64,000 nucleotides of DNA from Thiosocius sp963808165 (GTDB taxonomy: Bacteria; Pseudomonadota; Gammaproteobacteria; Chromatiales; Chromatiaceae), in contig CAWEET010000017.1 in NCBI GenBank assembly GCA_963808165.1, positions 6,968 through 70,967 of the forward strand. Reading direction: 5' to 3'. Shown here piece after piece: positions 1-8,619 of the stretch. Numbering within the stretch: position 1 is the first letter of the stretch; each line of letters begins with the position of its first letter. A model generated the notes under the pieces. The model was given only the letters and a program-made list of their open reading frames with translations. It was not told the origin of the DNA and ran no database searches. The translations under genes and the position numbers were made by a program.

Positions 1-1002
1 CTGAAGAAAGCCCTGGCGGCGCTGACACTGGCGATGTTCGGTGCCGGTGCGTCTACCCAGGCGATGGCGGAGGGGGACTACCTCCTGGCGACGGCCAGCA
101 CGGGTGGCACCTACTACCCGGTCGGAGTGGCCTTGTCGACTCTGGTCAAGGTGAAGCTGCAGCCCAAAGACAAGATCAACATGTCGGCGATCAACTCCGC
201 GGGTTCGGCCGAGAACATCAAGCTGCTGCGCGACAATGAGAGCCAGTTCGCCATCTTGCAAGGTTTGTACGGCGCCTATGCATGGAACGGCACCGGCCCG
301 CTCGAGAAAGAGGGGCGGCAGGAGGGGCTGCGTGCGGTGACCATGCTGTGGCAGAACGTCGAACACTTCGTGGTGACTGCAGAGCACGCCAAGACCGGAA
401 ACATCAGTGACGCGCTGGCAGTCAGCGGGGTTGCCGGATTCGGCAAGAAGAACTCGGGGTCCCTGGGTTCGAGTCGCACGATCTTCGCCGGTCTCGGGGT
501 TGATATCGACAAGCAGTACGACCTCTTTTACGGTGGCTATGGTGCGCTTGCAAGCGCGATGCAGGACGGCAAGGCCGATTTGATCGGGACGCCAGCCGGC
601 GTGCCGGCCGGTGCCATCACCAAGCTGATGGCCGCCAAGGGTGATGCGGTCAAACTGCTGTCCTTTACGCCCGAACAGGCGGTCAAAGCCGATGCCGGCA
701 TGGAGTTGTGGACCCCCTATCTGATTCCGGCCGGCACCTACCCGGGTCAGGATGCCGAAGTCAAAACAATCGCCCAGCCCAACTTCCTCGCAGTGCGTGC
801 TGACGTGTCCGAAGAGGACGTCTACAGGATCACCAAGACCATTTACGAAAATCTCGGGTTCCTGCAGTCCATTCACAAGGCAACCAATGCGATGTCGCTG
901 GAAAAGGCCGTCACCGGCTTGCCGATGCCGCTGCACCGCGGCGCCGCACGTTACTATAAAGAAGCGGGAGTGCAGATTCCCGAGCGCCTGATCGTCGATT
1001 AG
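1..1002 (+). CDS. TAXI-family TRAP transporter substrate-binding protein (5' partial)
   Basis: Periplasmic solute receptor of a tripartite ATP-independent (TRAP) transporter, TAXI subfamily. The reading frame is open from base 1, and the first visible residues (LKKALAALTLAMFGAG) are the hydrophobic core of a signal peptide, so the true start lies just left of the window. The mature part opens with LLATASTGGTYYPVG, the ligand-binding glycine/tyrosine signature of TAXI proteins, and the roughly 320 visible residues match the usual family length. The fused permease follows 44 bases later on the same strand, as is normal for a TAXI system. The substrate cannot be read from sequence; characterised relatives take up dicarboxylates or glutamate-like acids. 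Confidence 0.92.
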   Translation: MKKALAALTLAMFGAGASTQAMAEGDYLLATASTGGTYYPVGVALSTLVKVKLQPKDKINMSAINSAGSAENIKLLRDNESQFAILQGLYGAYAWNGTGPLEKEGRQEGLRAVTMLWQNVEHFVVTAEHAKTGNISDALAVSGVAGFGKKNSGSLGSSRTIFAGLGVDIDKQYDLFYGGYGALASAMQDGKADLIGTPAGVPAGAITKLMAAKGDAVKLLSFTPEQAVKADAGMELWTPYLIPAGTYPGQDAEVKTIAQPNFLAVRADVSEEDVYRITKTIYENLGFLQSIHKATNAMSLEKAVTGLPMPLHRGAARYYKEAGVQIPERLIVD

Positions 1003-1014
1003 AACGCAGGAGCT

Positions 1015-1038
1015 GACGGCCGCCCGAGGGCGGCCGTC
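1015..1038 (+). other. GC-rich hairpin between TRAP receptor and permease genes
   Basis: An 11-base inverted repeat, GACGGCCGCCC then GGGCGGCCGTC, fills the gap between the binding-protein stop and the permease start. No T-run follows, so it is a poor terminator. It more likely protects the upstream mRNA 3' end and so raises receptor over permease. It ends 8 bases before the permease ATG, which has no visible Shine-Dalgarno sequence. Confidence 0.6.
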
Positions 1039-1046
1039 GTCCTTGC

Positions 1047-3179
1047 ATGGCAGACAGCACACCGGGCACGGATACCGTCGCACTCGAAACCGGGCTGCGC
1101 AAGCAGGCTTGGGTGCGCGGTGTCGTGTATTGGCTGGGTGCGGCCATTGCCGTGCTGCACCTGGTGATGAACTTCACCACGATCTTTTCCACCCAGTGGC
1201 AAAGCACGCTGCATTTCATCGGACTCGGCGTGCTGGCGATCCTGCTGTATCCGCCGTTGCGCAGTGATCGTCTCGCCCGCTCCAGCCGGGTATTATGGTT
1301 GGATATCCTGCTGGGCGTCGTTTTCGTCGTGGCGACCCTGTGGGTCGTGTGGGCAGAAGACGCGATCTACGCCCGCGGGGTCAATATGACCGGCTGGGAG
1401 CAGCTGCTGGCGCTGATAACCATCATCGCGGCGATCGAACTCACGCGGCGCACCACCGGGGTGGTGATACCGATACTGATCGTGTTGGCCCTGACCTATG
1501 TGGTCGCATGGGGCGGCTGGCTTGACAATGTGTTTCGCTTTGCCGGCCTGAGTAACGAGACCCTGGTGTTCCGCAGTATCTACGGCGACGATGCGCTGTT
1601 CGGCAGCATCGCGCAGATTTCCGTGTCGTTCGTGTTCATGTTCATCCTGTTCGGCGCCTTCCTGGTGCGTTCCGGCGCCGGCGATTTCGTCATTGCGATG
1701 GCGCGTGCTGTCGCCGGCCGGATAGTTGGTGGCCCCGGTCTGGTGGCGGTGGTGTCCTCCGGACTGACCGGTACCATCTCGGGGTCGGCGATTGCCAACA
1801 CGGTCTCGACCGGCGTGATCACGATCCCGTTGATGAAACGCGCGGGATTCCCGGCGCGGTTCGCCGCCGGCGTCGAAGCGGCGGCGAGCACCGGCGGTCA
1901 GCTGATGCCGCCGATCATGGGTGCCGGGGCATTCGTGATGGCGAGTTATACGCAGATTCCCTACACGCACATTGTGGTCGTATCGGTTCTGCCTGCGCTG
2001 CTCTACTTCCTGTCGGTGGCATTCTTCGTGCGCATCGAGGCCAAGCGGCTCGGATTCTCGGTCGAGAGCAGCGAGGAGTCGACCGATCTGATGACCGTGA
2101 TGCGCGAAGGTGGCATCGTTTTCATCCTGCCGATCACCGTGCTGATTCTGATGCTGGTATCCGGTTTCACCCCGACCTACGCTGCAGGTGTCGCGATACT
2201 TACGGTGATTGCGGCCAGCTGGCTGACGCCACGTCGGATGGGCCCCAGGGAAATCGTCGACGCACTGGCGCTGGGCAGCCGCAATATGATCACCACCGGC
2301 CTATTGCTGGTGGCGGTCGGTCTGGTGGTCAATGTGATTGCGATGACCGGGGTCGGGAACACGCTCTCGCTGATGATCCAGCAGTGGGCGGGCGGCAACC
2401 TGGTGTTTGCACTGGTGTTGGTTGCGCTGGCCTCGCTGGTACTCGGGATGGGTCTGCCTGTGACGGCTGCCTATATCGTGCTGGCGACACTGTCCGCGCC
2501 CGCGCTTTACAGCCTGATCGCCGATGCACAGCTGGTCGACATGATAGCCGCCGGGCAGGCACTGCCAGAGGCGACCGGCGCGATGCTGATGCTCGCGGCA
2601 CCCGACAAGCTTGAGTTGCTCGGCAAGAGCATGACAGGCGAGGAGGCCAGGGGGATCCTCGATGCGTTGCGATCGATCGACCCGTCGCTGGTCACCGGCC
2701 TGTACGAGCAGGCGCTCGATCCCACCATGGCATTGGGTATCCTGCTGTCGGCGCACATGATCATCTTCTGGCTGAGCCAGGACAGCAACGTAACGCCGCC
2801 GGTCTGTCTGACCGCGTTTGCGGCTGCGGCCATCGCAGGGACCCGTCAGATCCCGACCGGTTTCACCGCCTGGAAGCTGGCCAAGGGCCTGTACATCATG
2901 CCCGTCCTGTTCGCCTACACTCCTTTCTTGTATGGCGACTGGGCAGTGGCGTTGGAGATATTCTTCTTCGCGCTGCTGGGACTCTACAGTTTCGCTGCGG
3001 CATTTCAGGGGTACCTGGAGCGGGATCACGGGGTTGTTGCGAGGGTTTTTCTCGGCATTGTCGCAATCTGCCTCCTGTACCCTGAGCAGCGGCTGCTGCA
3101 TTGGTTTGCGCTGGCGGCCTTTACCCTTTTCTTCATCTGGGACTATATGATGGCCCGCAAGGCCGGGACCACCAGTTAA
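1047..3179 (+). CDS. TRAP transporter permease, fused 4TM/12TM type
   Basis: Inner-membrane permease of 710 residues in which the small (DctQ-like) and large (DctM-like) TRAP subunits are one chain. About 16 hydrophobic segments run along the protein. The central block (residues about 235-300) carries the DctM-type motifs SGLTGTISGSAIANT and AASTGGQLMPPIMGAGAF, with a second glycine-rich repeat GMGLPVTAAYIV near residue 475. It couples sodium or proton entry to uptake of the substrate delivered by the receptor encoded just upstream. The ATG at 1047 follows a strong hairpin and lacks a clear ribosome-binding site. The length is within the 640-900 range of fused TRAP permeases. Confidence 0.94.
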   Translation: MADSTPGTDTVALETGLRKQAWVRGVVYWLGAAIAVLHLVMNFTTIFSTQWQSTLHFIGLGVLAILLYPPLRSDRLARSSRVLWLDILLGVVFVVATLWVVWAEDAIYARGVNMTGWEQLLALITIIAAIELTRRTTGVVIPILIVLALTYVVAWGGWLDNVFRFAGLSNETLVFRSIYGDDALFGSIAQISVSFVFMFILFGAFLVRSGAGDFVIAMARAVAGRIVGGPGLVAVVSSGLTGTISGSAIANTVSTGVITIPLMKRAGFPARFAAGVEAAASTGGQLMPPIMGAGAFVMASYTQIPYTHIVVVSVLPALLYFLSVAFFVRIEAKRLGFSVESSEESTDLMTVMREGGIVFILPITVLILMLVSGFTPTYAAGVAILTVIAASWLTPRRMGPREIVDALALGSRNMITTGLLLVAVGLVVNVIAMTGVGNTLSLMIQQWAGGNLVFALVLVALASLVLGMGLPVTAAYIVLATLSAPALYSLIADAQLVDMIAAGQALPEATGAMLMLAAPDKLELLGKSMTGEEARGILDALRSIDPSLVTGLYEQALDPTMALGILLSAHMIIFWLSQDSNVTPPVCLTAFAAAAIAGTRQIPTGFTAWKLAKGLYIMPVLFAYTPFLYGDWAVALEIFFFALLGLYSFAAAFQGYLERDHGVVARVFLGIVAICLLYPEQRLLHWFALAAFTLFFIWDYMMARKAGTTS

Positions 3180-3192
3180 CGAGTCATACGAA

Positions 3193-3933
3193 ATGCAAGA
3201 AACAGCCACGCAGCAACTGCAACTCCGTCACCGATCGGTGCGTCGGTTCCTGGAAAGGCCAGTCGAGCGGGATCTGCTAGAGTCGTTGATCCGCTGTGGT
3301 CAGGGTGCCGCAACATCGAGTTTCATTCAGGCCTATTCGGTGGTGCGTGTCACGCGGGTCGAGGCGAGGTCGGCGATCGCCACAGCGGCTGGCGGGCAGG
3401 AATGGATCGAACGAGCTCCGGAGTTTCTGGTGTTCTGCGCCGACCTGCGTCGGATCGATGCGGCCTGCCAGCGGGCCGGCAAGGGCCCCTTGGAGGGTTT
3501 CACCGAGCACGGTCTGGCCGCGGTGGTCGACGTCGCGCTGATGGCGCAGAACGTCTTGCTGGCGGCAGAGTCGCAGGGGCTTGGCGGCGTTTTCATCGGC
3601 GGGATCCGCAACGCGCCGCAGGTCGTGGTCGAACAGCTCGAGTTGCCGGACCTCGTTGTCCCGGTGTTCGGTATGTGTCTTGGCTGGCCGGATGAGGACA
3701 ACCAGGTCAAGCCGCGTATGCCGGTCGGCTTTGTGCTGCATCAGGACAGCTACCTAGACCTGCCGGACGAATCCATCGCTGAGTACGACGCCACGATGGC
3801 TGCTTACTACGCTGCGCGCGGCGCAAACGTCAAGCAGAGTGATTGGACGCACGCTGTCGCCACGGCGATGCAGGGCAAGAAGCGCGAGCATATGCGGGAT
3901 TTTATGCAGGCGCGGCGGTTTCTCTTACGCTAG
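3193..3933 (+). CDS. NfsA-like NADPH-dependent FMN nitroreductase
   Basis: A 246-residue nitroreductase-fold oxidoreductase. The N-terminal LQLRHRSVRRFLERPV is the FMN-phosphate-binding RxSxRxF region of the NfsA/Frp group. The C-terminal half has the GLGGVFIGGIRN and GMCLGWP segments typical of these flavoproteins. The length matches NfsA (about 240). Family members reduce nitroaromatics, quinones or flavins with NADPH in the cytoplasm; the physiological substrate is unknown here. The gene starts 13 bases after the TRAP permease stop, so it may be cotranscribed with the transporter, although no functional link is evident. Confidence 0.9.
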   Translation: MQETATQQLQLRHRSVRRFLERPVERDLLESLIRCGQGAATSSFIQAYSVVRVTRVEARSAIATAAGGQEWIERAPEFLVFCADLRRIDAACQRAGKGPLEGFTEHGLAAVVDVALMAQNVLLAAESQGLGGVFIGGIRNAPQVVVEQLELPDLVVPVFGMCLGWPDEDNQVKPRMPVGFVLHQDSYLDLPDESIAEYDATMAAYYAARGANVKQSDWTHAVATAMQGKKREHMRDFMQARRFLLR

Positions 3934-4148
3934 TGGACTGGTCCCAGCAGCGACGCTCTGTGATTAACCGCACTTCCCGCACGGCCCATAGGTGGGGCCC
4001 CGGCAACGGCGTGATTCCAAATTCGTAGCGAGCGGTGTGACGTCTACTATGCTCCATGCCTGGCCTCATTGGAGAGCCAACGCTGGGCACCGCATCGTCT
4101 TTACAGGCCCCTGGCTCTGGCGCCGGGGATGTGACCAGGAGGGCGCGC

Positions 4149-5657
4149 ATGACGACTTGCCTGCAGGGATTTCGGGCTGCCATGTCGGCAACGATGCTGC
4201 TGCTCGGTGTCCAGGCCGAATCCGCCAGCTTGCCTTCGTATTCCGTGGACCTCGATCAGACCTCGGTTTCGGGCATATCGTCGGGTGGCTTCATGAGCGT
4301 GCAGTTGCATATCGCCCATTCTGCGATGATCAGCGGGGTCGGTGTATTGGCTGGCGGGCCATACGCGTGCGCCCGGGACAGTGCCAGGCGCGCACTCGAG
4401 GTTTGTATGCCCGGCGGGGCAGACGCCGCGGAGTCAATCGAACTGACTCGCCGGGCCTTCCGCAGCGGGGCAATCGACGATCCGGCCAACCTTGCCGACG
4501 ACAAGGTCTGGCTGTTCTCGGGTTACAACGACGGCGTCGTCAAACAGCAAACGATGGATGCCCTGTACCTGTACTATGGCCACTTCACCGGGAATGGAAA
4601 TGTCTACTATCGCGACAATCTCGATGCCGGGCATGCGCAGGTCACTCCTGACTTCGGCGGTCACTGCTCGGCTACCGGCGGCTTGTTCATCAACGACTGC
4701 GATTACGATGCTGCCGGCGCGCTCTTGCAACACATTTACGGGAGGCTCCAACCGACGGCGAGCAACCAACTGGGTGGAGCGCTGTTCGCTTTCGATCAGC
4801 GGGAATTTGTTGCCGGAGATCCATCGCACATCGGTCTTTCCGATAGCGGCTACGCTTATGTGCCGGCCGCCTGTTCCAATGGTACCCGCTGCAGGGTTCA
4901 CGTCGCCTTTCACGGCTGCCAGCAAGACGCCGAAAGGATTGGTGATGCCTTTTACCGGTTCGCAGGATATAACGAATGGGCCGACGGCAACCGGATCATC
5001 GTGCTGTATCCACAGACCGCCTCGACCCATCTGACACCGTTCAACCCGAATGCCTGCTGGGACTGGTGGGGGTATACGGATGGCGACTATGCGACGCGCC
5101 GTGGGCAGCAGATCACGGTAGTGCGTGCAATGTTGGAACGCCTGGCCGGTGGGGGCGGTGCTGTCGAGGTGGCTGCGGCTGTCGCCGACGTGCCGGGACC
5201 TCCCGGTGATCTGACCGCAATCGACAGCGCGGACGACGCAGTGGCACTGGCATGGGCGCCTGTCAATGGTGCCGTCGGCTACAACGTCTACCGGACGGCG
5301 GGTGCCGATGGCGCGTACAACCGGCTGAACACGCTGCCGGTAAGCGGTGCCAGCTACGGCGACACCGGCCTGCTGCCGGAGTCCGAGTACCTTTACGCCG
5401 TCACCGCGATCGGTGGCGCCGGCGAAAGCCTGCCGGCAGGCCCGGTCCGCGCCGTGACCGGGCCTGCAGCACCGCCTTGTGATCCGTATTTCGCCGACAA
5501 CCTGACGCACACCCTGCAAGGCAGGGCCTATGCGCTGTTTGGTCGCACCTATGCGAAGGGCTCCAACGACTCGATGGGGTGGTGGAACATCTTCACCGAG
5601 AATGGCCTTTATCGAGACGGCGGCGGCTTCCGCGTGGGGACCTGCCCGGCCCGCTGA
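4149..5657 (+). CDS. secreted PHB depolymerase-like esterase with FN3 domain
   Basis: An extracellular alpha/beta-hydrolase of 502 residues. I chose the ATG at 4149 rather than the upstream in-frame ATG at 4056 because AGGAGG precedes it by about 7 bases and it gives a proper signal peptide (MTTCLQGFRAAMSATMLLLG, cleavage likely near AESA). The lipase box is GISSG at residues 42-46, nucleophile Ser44, near the N-terminus as in short-chain-length PHA depolymerases and related esterases. HVAFHGCQQD carries the oxyanion-type segment. Residues about 347-437 form a fibronectin type III domain, followed by a 60-residue tail (DPYFADNLTH onward) seen on related secreted depolymerases. It could hydrolyse PHB from lysed cells or another polyester; the substrate is not proven. 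Confidence 0.85.
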   Translation: MTTCLQGFRAAMSATMLLLGVQAESASLPSYSVDLDQTSVSGISSGGFMSVQLHIAHSAMISGVGVLAGGPYACARDSARRALEVCMPGGADAAESIELTRRAFRSGAIDDPANLADDKVWLFSGYNDGVVKQQTMDALYLYYGHFTGNGNVYYRDNLDAGHAQVTPDFGGHCSATGGLFINDCDYDAAGALLQHIYGRLQPTASNQLGGALFAFDQREFVAGDPSHIGLSDSGYAYVPAACSNGTRCRVHVAFHGCQQDAERIGDAFYRFAGYNEWADGNRIIVLYPQTASTHLTPFNPNACWDWWGYTDGDYATRRGQQITVVRAMLERLAGGGGAVEVAAAVADVPGPPGDLTAIDSADDAVALAWAPVNGAVGYNVYRTAGADGAYNRLNTLPVSGASYGDTGLLPESEYLYAVTAIGGAGESLPAGPVRAVTGPAAPPCDPYFADNLTHTLQGRAYALFGRTYAKGSNDSMGWWNIFTENGLYRDGGGFRVGTCPAR

Positions 5658-5940
5658 GCGTGATCCGGAGGCGTGTTGCGTCCGACAGAAGTTTCCGAAT
5701 GCCGCGTCGACCGGCGGCCTTGGCGGGCCAAGAACCTCTGGTGCATCAGGCAGGATGAATAATGATGCAAGTTCCGCGTTGCGATGTGGCAATGGCTTGA
5801 GGCGCGAATTCACCGGCCTGCCGGATTTCAACGGCCAATGTCCGTCTGCATGTCGCGGTGTTGTTGCCGTGTTTCGGCTGGTGGCCGCTTGTCCAGGATA
5901 TTGTCCCTGAGGCGCGGTGAGATGGCGCAATGAATCGGTC

Positions 5941-6753
5941 TTATTCCCCTCGACCATCGAGGCTCAAGCCCGCCAGCCAATCGAGCACCAATTCTGCGGC
6001 TTCGTGCCCGGCCGGCTCGTACATCAGCATGTGCCCTGCGCCTTGAAGTAAATGTGCTTCGACGCCGTAATACGCCGCTGTCAGCGTGACATCCACTGGT
6101 GGTACCAGCATGTCGTTCATGCCGCCGATGACCAGCATGTTGGGCTGTGACAGTGGTGGCGGTGCGATTGGTGGCCAGCCGATCGCGCCATTCATCGCGA
6201 TCAGCGACTCATCTTCGGCTCGGTCGAGCAGGCGAAGGAAAACTGCATCGTCCACGCCGCCCGGGAACAGGTTTTTCCGCAGCACTTCGATATCGGTTCT
6301 TTCGAGACCGAATAGGCTGAATACGATGAGTTCTTTCCACAATATCGGGTTGAGCCAGAATGCCTCCAACGATGCGCGCCACATGCCGTAAGGAGGCACG
6401 GAACACAGCAGTATGGTCCCGGCAAACTGGCGCCCGCGGCGCAGCAGATTTTGCGCCACGGCGCCGCCCAGTGAGTGTGCAATGACGACACAGGGGCGCT
6501 CGATCCGATCGAGCGCCTGGTCCAGGTCGGTCGAATACTGATCCAGGCCGTAGTGATGGAGGTTGCCCGCGCCGGGACTGGCGCCATGCCCCGAGAGGCT
6601 CAGCGCCCAGGCCCGGTAACCGGCCGCGCCGAACAACGGCAGTGCCTGCTCTTCCCATATCCATGCACCAGCGCTCATGCCATGCAGGAACAGCAGATCC
6701 GGTTTGTCCGGATCCGGGTGATTGCTGTTTCGGATCAGTTCGAGCTTGTTCAT
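5941..6753 (-). CDS. alpha/beta hydrolase fold protein
   Basis: A cytoplasmic 270-residue alpha/beta hydrolase. The nucleophile elbow is AHSLGG (residues about 92-97), the oxyanion-side motif LFLHGMSAGAWIWEEQ is near residue 22, the acid residue lies in GGMNDMLVPP, and the catalytic histidine is in GAGHMLMYE close to the C-terminus. All members of the triad are therefore present. It converges on the esterase gene at 4149 and is followed upstream by the GDSL hydrolase on the same strand. The substrate cannot be predicted. Confidence 0.88.
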   Translation of the reverse strand: MNKLELIRNSNHPDPDKPDLLFLHGMSAGAWIWEEQALPLFGAAGYRAWALSLSGHGASPGAGNLHHYGLDQYSTDLDQALDRIERPCVVIAHSLGGAVAQNLLRRGRQFAGTILLCSVPPYGMWRASLEAFWLNPILWKELIVFSLFGLERTDIEVLRKNLFPGGVDDAVFLRLLDRAEDESLIAMNGAIGWPPIAPPPLSQPNMLVIGGMNDMLVPPVDVTLTAAYYGVEAHLLQGAGHMLMYEPAGHEAAELVLDWLAGLSLDGRGE

Positions 6754-6884
6754 GGAATTGGCCCGTTAAGGTATCGATTCAATTCGGCATCAGCTTGCAT
6801 TGACGACCCCCTCCCTCGCACCCTCGTATGGAGAAGCGGCCGGATGCGGGTTGCCGGGCTATTCCTGGCGCTGGTCGACGGGGT

Positions 6885-7919
6885 TCAGGTGAGCGGACGG
6901 CGACGCATGCCCAGGCCGGCAAGACCCAGCATCAGCAAGGCCAGCGTGCCGGGCACCGGCACAAGGGCATCGGCTGTGGCGCGTCCGATAATCTCGTGGG
7001 CCGCCGCGGAAGGATGAATCTGGTCCCAGAACAGGTACTCGCCGGGCGTCTCGCATACCGTCTCGTCTCCGGTCACCGGCGGTTCGACGAAAAAGTTTTG
7101 CAGGCAGGCGTCCGTCGTGTTGCTCAGGCCCACCGCCGACGGGTCGCTGATGATGGCGTCAAACAGGGCATAGGTGTCGAAACGGAGGACGCTGACATCG
7201 AGCAGTGAGGCGACCACCGCATCGACCCCGGCGTTCAGCAGCTGGGTTGCCTGGGTGGCCAGCATGCCTGTGCCAGGCAGCAGTGCATCAAGTTCCGCTA
7301 TCTGGGGCGTCAGCGCCAGATCCGGAAGATTCGGAATGAGGAAATGCTCGCCACCCATCCCGACCAGCGAGGTGATCACAGTGGCCATGTCGTTGATCGT
7401 TTGGTTCACCAGGGCCTGCGCGGCAGCGGGTCCTTGGGTTGCGCCGAGCAGCAGCGCATCGGCGATATCGTTGGCGCCCGACCAGACGATATACAAGGCA
7501 TCGGGGTCGGCGATGCCGTTCACCGTCGTCTGATAGCTGCCCAATTGACCCAAGAGGCTCAATGGCGTGGGATTGCTGCCGGGCAATGGTGGCAGTCCCG
7601 TAACTGGATCCAGGTCTGTCACATGGTAGCGTGATCTGGCGCCCCCGAATGCATAGTTGCTGCCGCCCAGCAGAGAAGGCGTCAGTGTGCCGGGCAGACC
7701 GAGTTCGTCGTACAGCACCTCGCTGTAGGCCGGCCCATTCTGGAATCGGCCTTCGAAATAAAACTGTGGCTCGGGAATCGTTCCACTCGTCAGGAAAAAC
7801 AGGTTGCCGGTATCGGACAGGCTGTCACCGAGCACGACCATGTCCGAAAACACGCTTGCGATACCCTGACCTGAAGCGAGCGCCAAGACGGCCAACAGCA
7901 GCCTTCTGAAACCTTGCAT
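6885..7919 (-). CDS. SGNH/GDSL hydrolase with PEP-CTERM sorting signal
   Basis: An exported GDSL-family esterase of 344 residues. The start at 7919 follows AGGGAGAA and gives a clean signal peptide (MQGFRRLLLAVLALASGQG). Block I is GDSLSDTGN with nucleophile Ser33; block V is DQIHPSAAAH near residue 303. The last 25 residues are VPVPGTLALLMLGLAGLG followed by an arginine cluster. This proline motif, transmembrane helix and basic tail is the PEP-CTERM signal processed by exosortase. The protein should thus be anchored transiently and then released or attached outside the cell. Two genes of the XrtA exopolysaccharide type lie at 53.8-56.9 kb, consistent with such a sorting system in this genome. 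A longer in-frame start exists at 7976 but lacks a ribosome-binding site. Confidence 0.9.
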   Translation of the reverse strand: MQGFRRLLLAVLALASGQGIASVFSDMVVLGDSLSDTGNLFFLTSGTIPEPQFYFEGRFQNGPAYSEVLYDELGLPGTLTPSLLGGSNYAFGGARSRYHVTDLDPVTGLPPLPGSNPTPLSLLGQLGSYQTTVNGIADPDALYIVWSGANDIADALLLGATQGPAAAQALVNQTINDMATVITSLVGMGGEHFLIPNLPDLALTPQIAELDALLPGTGMLATQATQLLNAGVDAVVASLLDVSVLRFDTYALFDAIISDPSAVGLSNTTDACLQNFFVEPPVTGDETVCETPGEYLFWDQIHPSAAAHEIIGRATADALVPVPGTLALLMLGLAGLGMRRRPLT

Positions 7920-8067
7920 GTTCGTATTCTCCCTAATGCGTCGCTGAGCTGTCAGTTCCGACGAAACCAAATTCAAGCGCTGAGCGGTGGCTCACGCAGT
8001 TCTATCACGAATGAGGCAAAAAGCCAGCGAGAGTTCTGAGCGATAATGGGTTCAACAAGTCCTCGAT

Positions 8068-8433
8068 GTGGATATTGTCGTGGTCGAATCGCGAACTCTT
8101 TCGATCGTTGTCCCGCTCTACAACGAAGAGGGCAATGTCGAAGCGCTGTTGAGCCATGTACATCAAGGCCTCGCCGAGTGCGCAATGCCGTGGGAACTGA
8201 TTTGCGTCGGCGATGGTAGCAGCGATTCGACCTGGCGCGTCCTGTGCAGCGCAGCGGGCCGCACGCGAAGCCGATCCTGTTGAGCCGCAATTTCGGACAG
8301 ACCGCAGCGATGCAGGCCGGCATTGATGCCGCGCGCGGAGAATTCATTGCGACCCTTGACGGTGATCTGCAGAACGATCCGGCGGATATCCCACGCATGG
8401 TGGCGGAGTTGGTTCAACGCGACAGACATGACC
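8068..8433 (+). pseudogene. family 2 glycosyltransferase (ArnC/DPM1-like), frameshifted and truncated
   Basis: The first frame (from 8068) encodes SIVVPLYNEEGNVEALL and GDGSSDSTW, the N-terminal GT2 nucleotide-sugar region of undecaprenyl-phosphate glycosyltransferases. It loses frame near 8240-8260. The homology continues in another frame with PILLSRNFGQTAAMQAGID and ATLDGDLQNDP, including the catalytic DGDLQ. After VAELVQRD (about 8430) the similarity stops, so the rest of the catalytic domain and both membrane helices are missing. Intact family members are about 310-330 residues; only about 115 remain. The following 190 bases up to aroA show no recognisable coding content. Confidence 0.85.
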
Positions 8434-8619
8434 TGCAGACCATCGCCCCGGGGAACCCGGCCGGCGTGCTTGTCACGGGATCGGTCCGTCGTGCCATGAG
8501 ACCTTGTAGCCAGTTGATTAAGGTCTTTTTAACGCCATGTTTTTGCAGTGATTACTTGTCTTTTTCGGCGCCGGGGACTAGCCTTGCGCACCTTTAATCC
8601 GGCGAAGGACAGTGCTTTG

